From Chiridota heheva (Eukaryota; Echinodermata; Holothuroidea; Apodida; Chiridotidae), in contig JAIGNY010000151.1 of NCBI GenBank assembly GCA_020152595.1, forward strand, positions 46,001-110,000: a DNA stretch of 64,000 nt, written 5' to 3'. The first letter of the stretch is position 1; every line of letters starts with the position of its first letter. The position numbers and the translations under genes are program-made. Under the pieces are notes generated by a model, which ran no database searches, was not told the origin of the DNA, and saw only the letters and a program-made list of their open reading frames with translations. This document shows positions 24,701 to 36,700 of this stretch, piece by piece.

Positions 24701-27700
24701 TGGATCTGTCCCTGTTTCTTTGGGTTGTTTTTGAAAGTTGGACGAGAAGTATGTTCGGTAATCGAACAATCCATGTTCTCTTCTGTGTCATATGAGTGGG
24801 GTTTGGATGGTGGGCTGTTTGTTAATTGGTTGTTTCTTGGTTTGTTGATTGGATGATTGTTAGCCAGGTTGGCTTGAGTTTGATGTTTGTTGGCATTAGA
24901 GGTGTTCGGATGGCGGGAGTCTTAGAGGAGAAAGGAAAGTTAGCAAGAGAAGTGGTGGTGGTGGAGGTGGTTTGGGTAATGGGTGTGGTTGGGTTGTTGT
25001 CTGTGGTAATGGGCTTAGGACTGGGAAAGAAGCGCCAGATGAGGTCTGTTTGAGAAGGAGGGATGGTTAGCTGGATGAGTACCATCACAATTGGTGCAGT
25101 GTGGGATGTTGGTGCAGTGTGGGATGCTGGTGCAGGAGGTGCTGTTATGGTCCAGAGCTCCACAGTTGCCACAGCACACTTGGCAGCGGCTCGAGTTTTT
25201 ACCATGGCCATACCTCTGTACTTAAGACAACGGAGGGGGTTCAGAATATAAGGGGTGATTGGGATTCTCAGGTAGCCAGCAGTGATGTGGAAGGGGAGAG
25301 TTGGTGTGGAAAACGTTAGGAAGATGGTATTGGTAGGTGTTTCGGTACCGTCTCTCTTGAGGATGAAACAACGGACTTTAGTTACGTGTTGATTTGCAAA
25401 TTCCTCTACGAGGTCTTCGTCGGTCAGGTAGGCTAGGACTCTGGTTCTGACCACACCTTTGGTGGAGTTTAGGGAACTGTGGGGGGTGACTGTAACGTCA
25501 ATACCGGTATTGGCTAGGGTTTTGGTGGTGAGGAGGGGGGTGGCTTGAGTGTCTCTGGTGCAGTGCACCAGCAGATCGCCGGATCTGAAGGTGGAGACCT
25601 TGGGAAGGGTACCGACAAGGCCTTGGAGCACTTTGTGAATTAGAAAAGGTAAAACTTTTTTTAAACCATCTGGTTTATTGGTGGCCTGTATTATTAGAAT
25701 TTTGGGGATTGGGGCTGAATAATGGTCAATAGAGGTAGCAAGTGGGTCACGGGAGGGAGGGTCAAGGTCAAAGCAGAGGTGTTTGTCATAATGTAAAACA
25801 AAAACCATGGGATGAGAGACCCGAGGCAACTAGAAAACAAATCGCGAAACTACTATAGGAGAACCGTTGTATAGGTAACGATAAGGCGCAAAAGTCTGGT
25901 CAGAACGGAAGGGAAAAAAAACAAAAGAAATAATCTCACCAAAAACAGATGAACATCCACAGAGAGAGAATCCCAGAAAATGAAGATATAATACAAAATT
26001 AAGGTGGTGAAGAGCAAGGTGAAATGAAACGGAATGAATAGTTGGAGAGAACAGAACACAACAGAACAAAACAGAACAGAATAACAGAACAGAACAGAAC
26101 AGAACAGAACAAAACAAAACAAAACAGAACAAAACAGAAGTCATGTCGCTCTCAAAATTTCTTGGATTGGATGTTACTTTAACCAGAATCTAAAGGTTTT
26201 GTGGTGCCGATGCTTTTTTCATATGATGATTGATTTGCAAACTTTGTATTAAATGTCACGTCATTGCATATCATAAAATCTTTATTCCATAATATTTATT
26301 CATACGTCATACCCACTATGCAGATTAATAAAATAGAAACGTTGACAACATTAACATGTGCACAATAATTAACAAGACTATTATAGCAAGAATGATGCAA
26401 AAACAGTTATCATTTATCCTATTTCAAGAATTTGTCAGTAAGCTACACCTACTCATTAATATTTATGACATCACTACCACAACATCAGAATATATGTACA
26501 GACCATGACCCATCTGTGTATGACATATGGCATAAATCCAATACACCATTCATGACATACAGAATATGTTTACATCCAATGGTACTTTCAGATTAAGCCA
26601 CGCCTACCATGCATATCAATGAAATCTGTTGATAACATATGCATGTACACAATAACCAACAATATCATCATGCCCAATATGACGCAAAACGGACATACAC
26701 TTGCCCATTTATCACTTTTTCAAAATTTTAATTTTAGCCCCGCCCATTTATTAATATGAATATCACTACCAAAACATTATGGCATATCTGCAGACCATGA
26801 GCTATCTGTGTACCAAACATGACATGAATCCAGTTCATAGTTTTTGAGATATCATGTTTACAAGCTTTTTGTTTACAAAATCATATTAAGCCCTGCCCAC
26901 TACGTATGTTCATGAAAGTCAACGCTTGATACAATGAACATATACAAACTAGCTAACATCATAAATATACCAAATATAAAATACTACAGGCATGCGTTTT
27001 TAAAATATGAACATTTCAATATTTTTACATTAAGCCCCGCCTAGTCATTAATATACCAATTATGACATGAATCCAGTTTACCATTCTTGAGATACTGTGT
27101 TTACAAGCTCTTTTCAGCAAAAATTTTTGAGCCCCACACACTATGCATATTAATGAAATTCAACGTTTTGAAACCACGAACATGTACACACCAGCTAACA
27201 TCATACATGTAATTAGACCAACTATAAAACAAAACAGACATGCTGTTCTTAAAATATAAACATTTCAATTTTTTTACATTAAGCCCCGCCTAGTCATTAA
27301 TATGTATGACGACATAAACAGCAAAAACAATTGGGCACATCTACAGACCATGGGTTATATGTGTATCAAATATGACATAAATCCAGCTTACCATTATCGA
27401 GATATTGTATTTACAAGTCATTTTCAGAAAAATCATATTAAGCCCTGCCAACTATGCATATTAATGAAATTCAATGTTTTTACATCATGAACATGTACAC
27501 ACCAGCTAACATCATAATTATAACAAATATGAAACAAAACATAAATATGGTTGTTAAAATATAAATATTTCAAGATTTTTACAATAAGCCCCGCCTACTC
27601 ATTAATATGCATGACATCAACATAAAAAACGTTAGGGCACATCTACAGACCAAGGGCTATCTATGTACCACATATCACATGAATCCACTGTATTCTTCTT

Positions 27701-30700
27701 GAGATATCGCGTTTACGAGCTGGCCGTCACACACACACACACACACACCCACCCACCCACACAAACACACGCCATCATGACCGCATAGGTTCCTGATGCT
27801 ATCGCATTGTAACCAAAAAGTACACCATATCGGCAGAGGAGCTTTTGCTGAAGTCTGCAGTGGGACTATTGAAGTAAAGGTTTATTTCCTGAAGATGATG
27901 CATGTGAGGACGATGGGATACCTTTTGCATATGATCATTAAAGGAAGGGAGCCAGGTGTGATGTGTTATTTTGAGGATGATTAGGCAGGTGAGTTAGGGG
28001 GTAGGAATGCTATAGTAAGAGTCTTTTATCTATAAGCATATGTCTCTACATGATGGTTTTTGTTTCTATAATTTCTTGCAACTGTATTTGTGTCATGTTT
28101 TCGCGACCTCAGTTTGCAAGTTTTGTTTTTCTAAATTTTTTGTTGAGTCTCATTTTCTTTTGATTTGCATATGAGTTTATATTCTGTTATGTACATCAAC
28201 AAACCTATATTATATACCAGTCTTTAAAAAACTGTTCTGAATAAAGTGTAAGGTCAAGTGAAGAAACTAAGTTTACCCCAGGTCAACACATTCAAACTAT
28301 AAAGCAAACGACAATCAATTGTACACCTAGAATTACTTTGATGATTTGGAAGTTAATGGAGAAATTTCATTATTACTACTTGACTATTCAAACATCTCAA
28401 CTTAATACACAGAGATCTATATACTTGGTGTATTTTCTGTCACTCAGTTCTTTCACACATACAAAGCAAAACAACTCAAATGTGATTTTGAAGAATTGCA
28501 CATTATACTCACTTGATAGACATATTTCTTTTCTAGTTTCTTTTCTTGATGAAAATGTTCTAAAAGATTCTGCACAAACTTCTCAGTTACTGTGTTATTT
28601 TCAAGTTTCGGACCATCATAGCCATCTTCAATAACTAATAAAAAAAGAGACATTACCAAAATAAAGTTTTAAGACTATACCTTCAAACAAGAAAATACAA
28701 CAGAATATTATTGTAAAATCTGACTAGATAAAAACAAAGAGAATAGAATCCAATTTTACGTATAATTCCCACTTGGAATTCTCGAATTCCTACTGTCACT
28801 CTCTCAACTACTTTGTAGAATGTACTCGTTACTATTAAAATGACAGCTAAACATCCTTTTATAACAACTAAGTCTGTTCCTTGAACGAATCAGGGGCAGG
28901 GCATCTGAGAAGTGTGCAGCCCCAAACGAGATTCAGTCAAATAAAGAACTTTTTTTTAACAGCTTCGGAACATTTTGTCTGCTTAAAAAAAAAAAAAAAA
29001 ACCTTTCAGCCAAGTTATTATGATTCTTTTCAGAAATTTCACTTTTAAAGCCCAGTGATCTTTGTATTGGGCTTATAAGGGTGTTTCAGCTGACTTCATA
29101 AGGTCACATGACTTTGTTTACTTCGCCATTTTGTCGGGTAAACCCACTGTTGTCTGTTGTACACTTAATTAGACATACATACGTTTGCATATTGTTATAT
29201 AAGATTATTTTTGTAAGATAATTATGCCAGAATCTTGCTGTACCATTGGTTGCACTAATAGATGTGTGCAGGCAACTAAAAAGACATTTTCTCGATTCCA
29301 TCTAATCTTGATTGGCGTTCGAAGTGGGTTTCTGCACTACAACATGACGGCTTCAAACTATGGTTTACACTAGGATTGCGGCGAGCACTTTATATCCAGT
29401 ATGTAGGCTTTGTCTAGAGTATAATGAACAATCAGCTGGTATTAACGTTCAAGTTACTCTTCGTATACCTCATGAAAATATATAACTTAAGTAAAATATG
29501 AAGTAAAATCGAAAGTGAACAAAAAATTGCACTTAAAACAATTCGCTGAACTGGTACTACTGGTAGGTTAGCATGTAGTATGTTTGTTGTACGAGTGATG
29601 TGACTGAGCTGTGTGAAGACGCGTGAAATGCAATGACGCCGCTGCCCTGCAAAATGGCTTCCAGATACATTAGAGTCACGTGATGTAATCCCTCTATATG
29701 TAGGCTCTGAGGCGACTTGCCCATATCAGCCTCTTCTCTTAACTAAAGGTTCATAAAAAGAAGAAACAGAATGCATGGATCACTTCATACTCACTCATAC
29801 TGTCTAGATCTAATGACTCCACTACAGACTTCCTGGTGTCTTCCACACTTATAGCTTTTTCAAATGCAATCCTTTTGACAATCTGATTACATTCACTAAA
29901 CTTTGTTTTTGCATCCTTGTCACTCGGCCTGCGTTTGACCACCTGAAATAAAAATTTAAAACAATCAGTCATGGACAATTAAAAATGAGTGAAAAGAACC
30001 TATCTGTGAACATTAAATAGGACACATGTTAGTGACACACTGCAGAACTGACCTCTGCAACTATGGAAATAAGCCACACCCTACATAGCAACATGGTAAC
30101 TACATGGTGCAAACAAACCTAGAATCCACAATCATGCATTACCAATGCATTGAAATTTAGATGTTCATGTGGCTTGTCGCAAGCTTTGATCAATTTATGG
30201 CACTTTTCCGGGTCTTTAGAGTTTTTAGCAAAAGGAAGAAACAAAATTCCGTTTGTTAACCATTTTGGGTAATGGGAATCGCATATACAAAGCCAGTAAG
30301 CACAATTTTTGTTCACCTTTTTGTCATCACTCAGTCTATATGTGCAGAAATTTGTTTTGTGCAGTATAATGCATTGACTGTGTGAGTGCGCGCCGCTAGC
30401 TAGCTGTACTGTACCAGTACCGCGTAGGATTGCCCCCTTCTCTTAGTTATGCATATTGCTGTGCAAATTCGTGTGGTGATTGGTTGAAGCTGTCAAGCAA
30501 CTAACTCAAGGAGGTCAATTGGAGCAATGCAGAGTTTATCTATTCATACATAATGATCTTTAAAGGGGCCAGGTGTCAGGCAAGTCAATCTGCAAGTCAA
30601 TCTTTATGAAAGAGGACTTCAATAGAAACAAAATAATGCAGAAAGCATTCAAAAAGCTTATTCTGTTAAGGAGATATCTATTTGTATTTGTATTTCACTT

Positions 30701-33700
30701 TTAGGCATATGCCAGGGAAAGCACATGCAAGTAACAATGATTTATTTTCAGTGTGGACCCAATGAATTTGCCAGGATGGAAAGTGGATGAACACCGGGTT
30801 AAAACCCTTCTCTTTTCAAGAAGTGTTCAGAGAACCAGGCAGGGAATGAAACTCCTACCATCAGGATTGATGGCTTTACGTCCCCTCTGAAGGACGGTGA
30901 GCGCCACCCAAACATTGGCCACTTTTCACAAATGTTTGGTTGGGGAGAAAGTGGAATGCAAAAGACAAACCTCCGTGCTTGATGTCAGTTTATATCGTTC
31001 TGCATATCTGTAGAAAAATTGCTGGTTAAATCGTCATTGGACGCGAACTTATGGCCTTTAGAATCTCAACCGTATGCTCAGCTGACTGAGCTACCTGCCT
31101 CCTCTAAAGTTTAAAGTTTGGTATCATTTGTGTAGAAACAACTGAAATCAGACTAATTGTGATGTCATAGCCTCAGATTTTTTAGTCTTTATGTATTCTA
31201 TCATATTTAGTCCTGCAACTTCGTGGCGTAAAAACCATGGGATATTTCAGAAATGTAGTCAACTGAATCTAGCAAGGAAGGGTATTTATGATATACCACC
31301 TGAACAAAGTTTGAGGAAAAATTATTTAAATAGTAAAAAATCTAATTACTAACTTTCTTTAAAATACGTTAACAATTGCTAAGAATGTGAGGATGACGCC
31401 AACTTTCCATAGTAGACATACTACACCAGTCATTTCTACACAGATAAGACAGAGCTTTAAACTTGAAGATCTTTTTAAGCGAATAAAATTTTTGAATGCT
31501 TTTTTCACAAATTTGGAAGACCTCTTTCATATGTTATGGACATGCTTGACCACTGAACTAATCCTTTAATTAAATCGTGCTGTTTTGCCCTTTTACATGA
31601 TAGACAAACTTTGCACCTTTTATTTTCTAACACAGTTCAGGCACTTGGCTGTGGCTGTACTTCTGGTAGGCATGTTGATCATTGTGTTGCATCAACTGAT
31701 GTGCTTTCCATGCTGCCAGGATTTAAGGAGGAAACCTTTTATGAAAAGGCTTGAAAATGTGTGTTCTTTTGGATTCGGTATAAAAAGACTCATCAAACAA
31801 GATTGGGGGAGAGGCCAATTTTTTGTGTTGATATGAGCACACTTAGTTGCAATTTCACATTTAATGTACTCGTACTTTATAAAGTCGAGATTATGTTTAA
31901 AATTTGTATTATTTACCAACATTTCATGGTTGATAGCTTTGCATTTGAAATTGAACTAATACATTTCTTGCTTATGTGGGTTTTTTTTTTGTCCTTGGTA
32001 TTGAAACAGCAAATCTATAGCAATTTTCTAATCTCTGGGAAAAAGAATACAATATTGCATGTACAGCACCACAAGTACTATCAGCCCAAATTAGAGTATC
32101 TGAAAAATATTTTCTTGCATGACACCAGAACATAAAGACACTTACAGTATGTTTTAACAATATGTTTATGATCTCACATCCTTTGAAACCGCGACCTGCT
32201 TGAGGCAGTCTGTCATAGAAAATCATAGTTACAAACTATATCAACTTCACAGAAGATTGGATATGAGATTAGTGTCTTTTCGACAAAATAATTATTGCCT
32301 TGAACTGTGAGGCTACAGGTATAGACCTTTTCAAATCTGAATTGGCAATTTCCAGAAAACTTATTTAAATAATGTCACATGGCCGGGATTCACGTGTCAT
32401 TAATGAACCAATCGTATACTGGGGGAATCTTATTGACCAATCAAATACTGGGAATCTTAGCTGTCTGCACAATTCATGCATGGTAAGCTGCACAATTCAT
32501 GCATGGTAAGCTGCACAATTCATGCATGGTAAGCTGCACAATTCATGCATGGTAAGCTGCACAATTCATGCACGGTAAGAAATCAAGCGTAAAAAAAAAA
32601 AAGGTTTTCAAGTGCACGCATCGTACGTGCATTATACATGAAGGTAATACGCGCGCATATTGCTGCTTACAATTTTTTGCTCAAACCTGCACCTGATTGG
32701 TAGGGAAACAAAGGTAAAATTCCCCCAAAAGCTGATTGGTCGAAGTACTGAAGAAATCACTTTCGGCTAAACTCGGTTTGAAAAAGTTTATAGAATGTAA
32801 CATAGCCAACAATTTCAAATTGAATTATCTCAAGTACATGTCTATTGGAATTTAAACAAGAGCTTCTTTCTCTGTCAGTTACAGTGTACCTTCCAAGAGG
32901 TCCATGTGGCACATGGGTGATCAACTAAGTCCTTTCACCAATGCATTCTCATAGAAAACAATCTACGAAAAATGTGATTAAAGAGATGGTGCAATATCAT
33001 AACAGAGCAGAACCCTCTGCAATGCTCTTATCAATAAAACTAAATATCTTCCAGAATTCTGCTTTTTTCATCCTAATTCAACAAAGATACTTCATGTCCA
33101 GAAAGAAAATCCATCTCTGTTATATGAGCATTCACATTGTTGCATGATTTGTAAAAAAATCTTTCTGTACGAGATCATGTAGTCTACGTTACTTACTGTT
33201 TCAAAATCTTTTAATGCATCCTTGAATCTTCCAAGACCAAAATTTGCAGATGCTCTCCTGTAATAGCCCTAGACCAACAAAACAAATAATTCACAAAATA
33301 TCACATCTTAAATACCTAATGATGAGGAAATCATTTAAACATAATAGAAAACATACTTCATTAGAAAACATACTTTATAAATTGCAAGTTTAACAAACTT
33401 TGCACAAAAAGGCAAATTGGAATCAATTAATAACAATTATGGTAAACTAGTGTAAAAAGGCCCACTTTTTGAGTTAATGTAAAATATCTCATAACAGCTG
33501 TATGATACAAGGAAATCAATATGTGGTTTTTATCATTACATGTATTCTCTATTATTATCAAATAAAACTTTGGTACCATCATAGGAAATGCCCCCACTTG
33601 AAGAAAAAAATTGGGTGGGTCTTTTTCTCCGGGTCCCAATCAAACTTTATAAAGATGGCTACACCACAAGATGACCAAGTGGTATAATAATATAAAAAAT

Positions 33701-36700
33701 CATAGTTTAAATACTGAATGCTATATTATATCTTACAAACTACAACATTTAACAAAAAAACACTTAACAAAATGTACCACAAATGTAACTATGCAAATAA
33801 AATGTAAAAATCTTTGCAGGGAAACCTTTTGCTGAATGAAAGGTGAAACTGTTCTGTTTGTTCAGTAAAATATTAAGTGTGTTCTTGTTAATTGTTTATC
33901 AAACTTCTGCCATCCAATAACCTGTGTAACATTGGCTTTTCCTCACATTAACACATGAATGTATTCTCAGAACTCTTAACTACAAATAAAATTCAATAAC
34001 TCTTTGTGAATTATTCTTAACTTGTAATAAACATTACCTTCATATTTTTATTTGGACATGTCCTATCAGATACTCATTTAATAATATTACTTATGCACTT
34101 TTTTTCATAGGAAGGAAGAGAGGAGGGGAGAAGGGGGTTGCAATACACACAGTGGGCCAGTGGTGTGTGCATTAATAGATGACAATGAAAGATAATCATT
34201 TGTATCATTACCATTAAAGCTAGAATAATCTCGGGCTAGATGTCTATATGCATAGCATCCCTCTTATCTAGGCCTATAATAATGCCTTCAAATTAGAGCA
34301 CATATTATGCTCTATTTTGAAGGCTTTCCTGTACAATTTCCTCAGCAGGGTTGCACAGGTTGGCTTTTTAATACCTTTTAAATCCACTTTCCTTGTAGTG
34401 TTGGTGAAGTATTTTACTCCACACTTTCTTGGCTGGTCAGAACATCTGACATTATGGTGTTGGGATACGTGTGAACAATGCGGTGGCATACATACAAGGT
34501 GAATGTCATGGGCTTTGGTTGTTGTGATGAGATCTACAGTGATATGGCTTCTGTGCCCTTCAAACAGTGTATTGCAGTTGAAGCAATTCATTAACTAAAG
34601 GTTCATGGGCAAGATTGTTGTAAATAATGTACATGTGCAAGGTTGTATACTATTGCTTATTGTATACAGACTGGTGGAAACTTGTCTTTAAACTGAAAGT
34701 TTGTCATTTCAATTATTAGTGAGGTTAAAAGTATATCTTAAAGTAGTTCTGCCATGCCTACCCAAAAAATTAAGACTTAACCTGATATAGATTTTTCATA
34801 TCCCTAAATTCAATAATCTGTCAAGAAAGCCTGGAAATAAGTCCATTTTCATGACGAAAAAGGACTTAGAAATTAATCATTTATTGCTTGCTCCGGAAAA
34901 AAGTTGAAAGGGATTTGTGACGTCATAACAGTCCGCTAGGTCATTTCAGGGACTGCTGATCGTAAACAATGCATGGCACGCATACTAACGACGTAAAAAT
35001 AGCGTCTGATTATGAAAGTTTTTTGGGTTGTTCACATCTTAATTTGTCATTTTCAAGTTCAAGCTATAATAAAAATGATTTGAAAATAAAAGAAGAACAT
35101 TCTTATAATAAAGGGGATGTTGTTTCTTTTCAATTTGAAGTGCTTGCAAACGAGAAAGAAGGATATCAGGCTTACAACCCTTACACGGCTCTACAGTACT
35201 AAGCCTGCGTAGTCGGCATGAATATTCTTAATGTTTCGCAATTAATATGTTGTTAAACATAATCAAATTGAAGTGTTTGCAACAACATCTACCTCTTTTT
35301 TTTATGTCCAATGGAAATATAAAGTTGTATTTATCAATGTTCAAAACTGCCGCTTGACGTTTAGTCAACAGGCCTACGTGAACTTAATAGTTCCTTCACG
35401 CAATTCTGTTTGCGTTTTTGCATTTAAAGTAAAAGTTTTTGAAGAAATTGTGAAAATTTTGTTAGTTTATTTTTAAGGTTTTGATATGCTGAAAGGGACA
35501 GCTTGGCATATGGACACTATAATTACACTTTAGTTCTATTTTATCTATTTCTCTTCCTTGGATCATATTCCACACGGTATAAAAAATAAATCATATAAGC
35601 TTACAAGTTATTAAGTGGCCCAGTCGGTAACAGCATTGACATTTGAGTGAAAGGTTATGAGTTTGAATCTCACCGAGTCTTATTCGATTTTTGTTCTTCC
35701 TCTGTTTCTCTCATTTAAATTTTATTACTCGCTAAACAGTACAAATTTCATGTCTGAGAGAGAGAGAGAGAGAGTGATGCGGTTAAGTTACTGTTCAAAT
35801 AAAACAGAACAGGGATATAACTTTGATGAGGTCTGTTTGTTTGATGAGGTCTTAACAGCACCACGACAACGAGGGTCAAATTGTGCCTGAGAGGTCAGAT
35901 CATTTTAGAGGTAGGAAGAAAAGAAAACAGAAAGAGAATGAGAGAAATTCAAGAACAAAAGTCAGAAAGCTGTGATCGAGAGAGGAGGTGCATGGGTGAA
36001 ACAAAACAAAGTAGGGAGGGGGTGGAAGAGGAGAATTAAATATGGTTGTAGAGGGGAACATGATGAAGGAAGGAGATAATTTTATCCGGAGGATTTTTTT
36101 TAAAGAACTCAGCAATTGAGTTGTGGGGAGCGAGAGAAGCTCTGGGAAGGTTGTACAGGGGGCAAGCAAGGAGAACGTGATGGATAGTGAGGATGCAGTG
36201 GCAATTGTTACAGAGGGGTTGGGGGGAACCAATAAGGAGGTGGGAGTGAGTGAGGTGGGTGTGACCAATTCTAAGACGGGTAATATGAGCATTGTCGATA
36301 CGAGAGAGGTTGTTAATGGTGGATTTGATCGGGATTGTGGGCTGGATGACATAGAGTTTGTTATCAATTTGGGAGCTCCATGAGGTTTGCCAGCAGTCAC
36401 GAACAAGGGAAGCGATAAGCGGTTTGATGTCAGAGAGGGTTATAGGAAAAGGGGTAGAGAGGAGGTTAAGGGCAAGCTTAGCGGCTGCATCAGCCCTGTC
36501 ATTGCCAGGGATGCCAACGTGGCTGGGTATCCAGAAAAAAGAACCCTTTTCCTGCAGAGGGTGGGAGAAGGGAGTTTCCGGAGGAGGAGGTGGCAAGTGA
36601 GGTTATCCCATTTAAGATTGAGTAATGAAGTAAGAACAGCCTTTGAGTCAGAGAATATGGCAAAGTGGCATAGAGGAGAGTACTCAATAAAGTTGAGGGC

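Larger units (their letters stand above)
20811..26153 (-). mobile_element. I-like LINE (RNase H-bearing), copy 1, near full length
   Basis: The 3' end is a TTTG-repeat tail at 20811; the 5' end is the 'gtcgctctc' shared with copy 2, at 26153. Two ORFs lie on the minus strand: a CCHC-type ORF1 and an ORF2 with apurinic endonuclease, RT, RNase H and a C-terminal zinc knuckle. This arrangement is that of I/Nimb-type LINEs. It lies in the PP5 intron between exons d and e in the same direction as the gene. It is highly similar to copy 2 throughout, so the family was active recently on an evolutionary scale. Confidence 0.9.

Noticed and set aside
25853..26144. Cys/Phe/Val-rich open frame
   Set aside because: Translation of the 'aacag' pentamer array at the LINE 5' end.
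27796..27984. Short frame with a kinase-like GRGAFAEV string
   Set aside because: No other kinase motif follows, and the region is the edge of a repeat array; chance resemblance.
31038..31103. A functional tRNA gene on the minus strand
   Set aside because: The B box and stems are diverged; a SINE head is the better reading.
34969..35202. 77-codon plus-strand frame ([10 protein letters not shown]..; [14 protein letters not shown])
   Set aside because: Faintly like the start of P2X7-tail-like proteins, but too short and without any diagnostic cysteine region.
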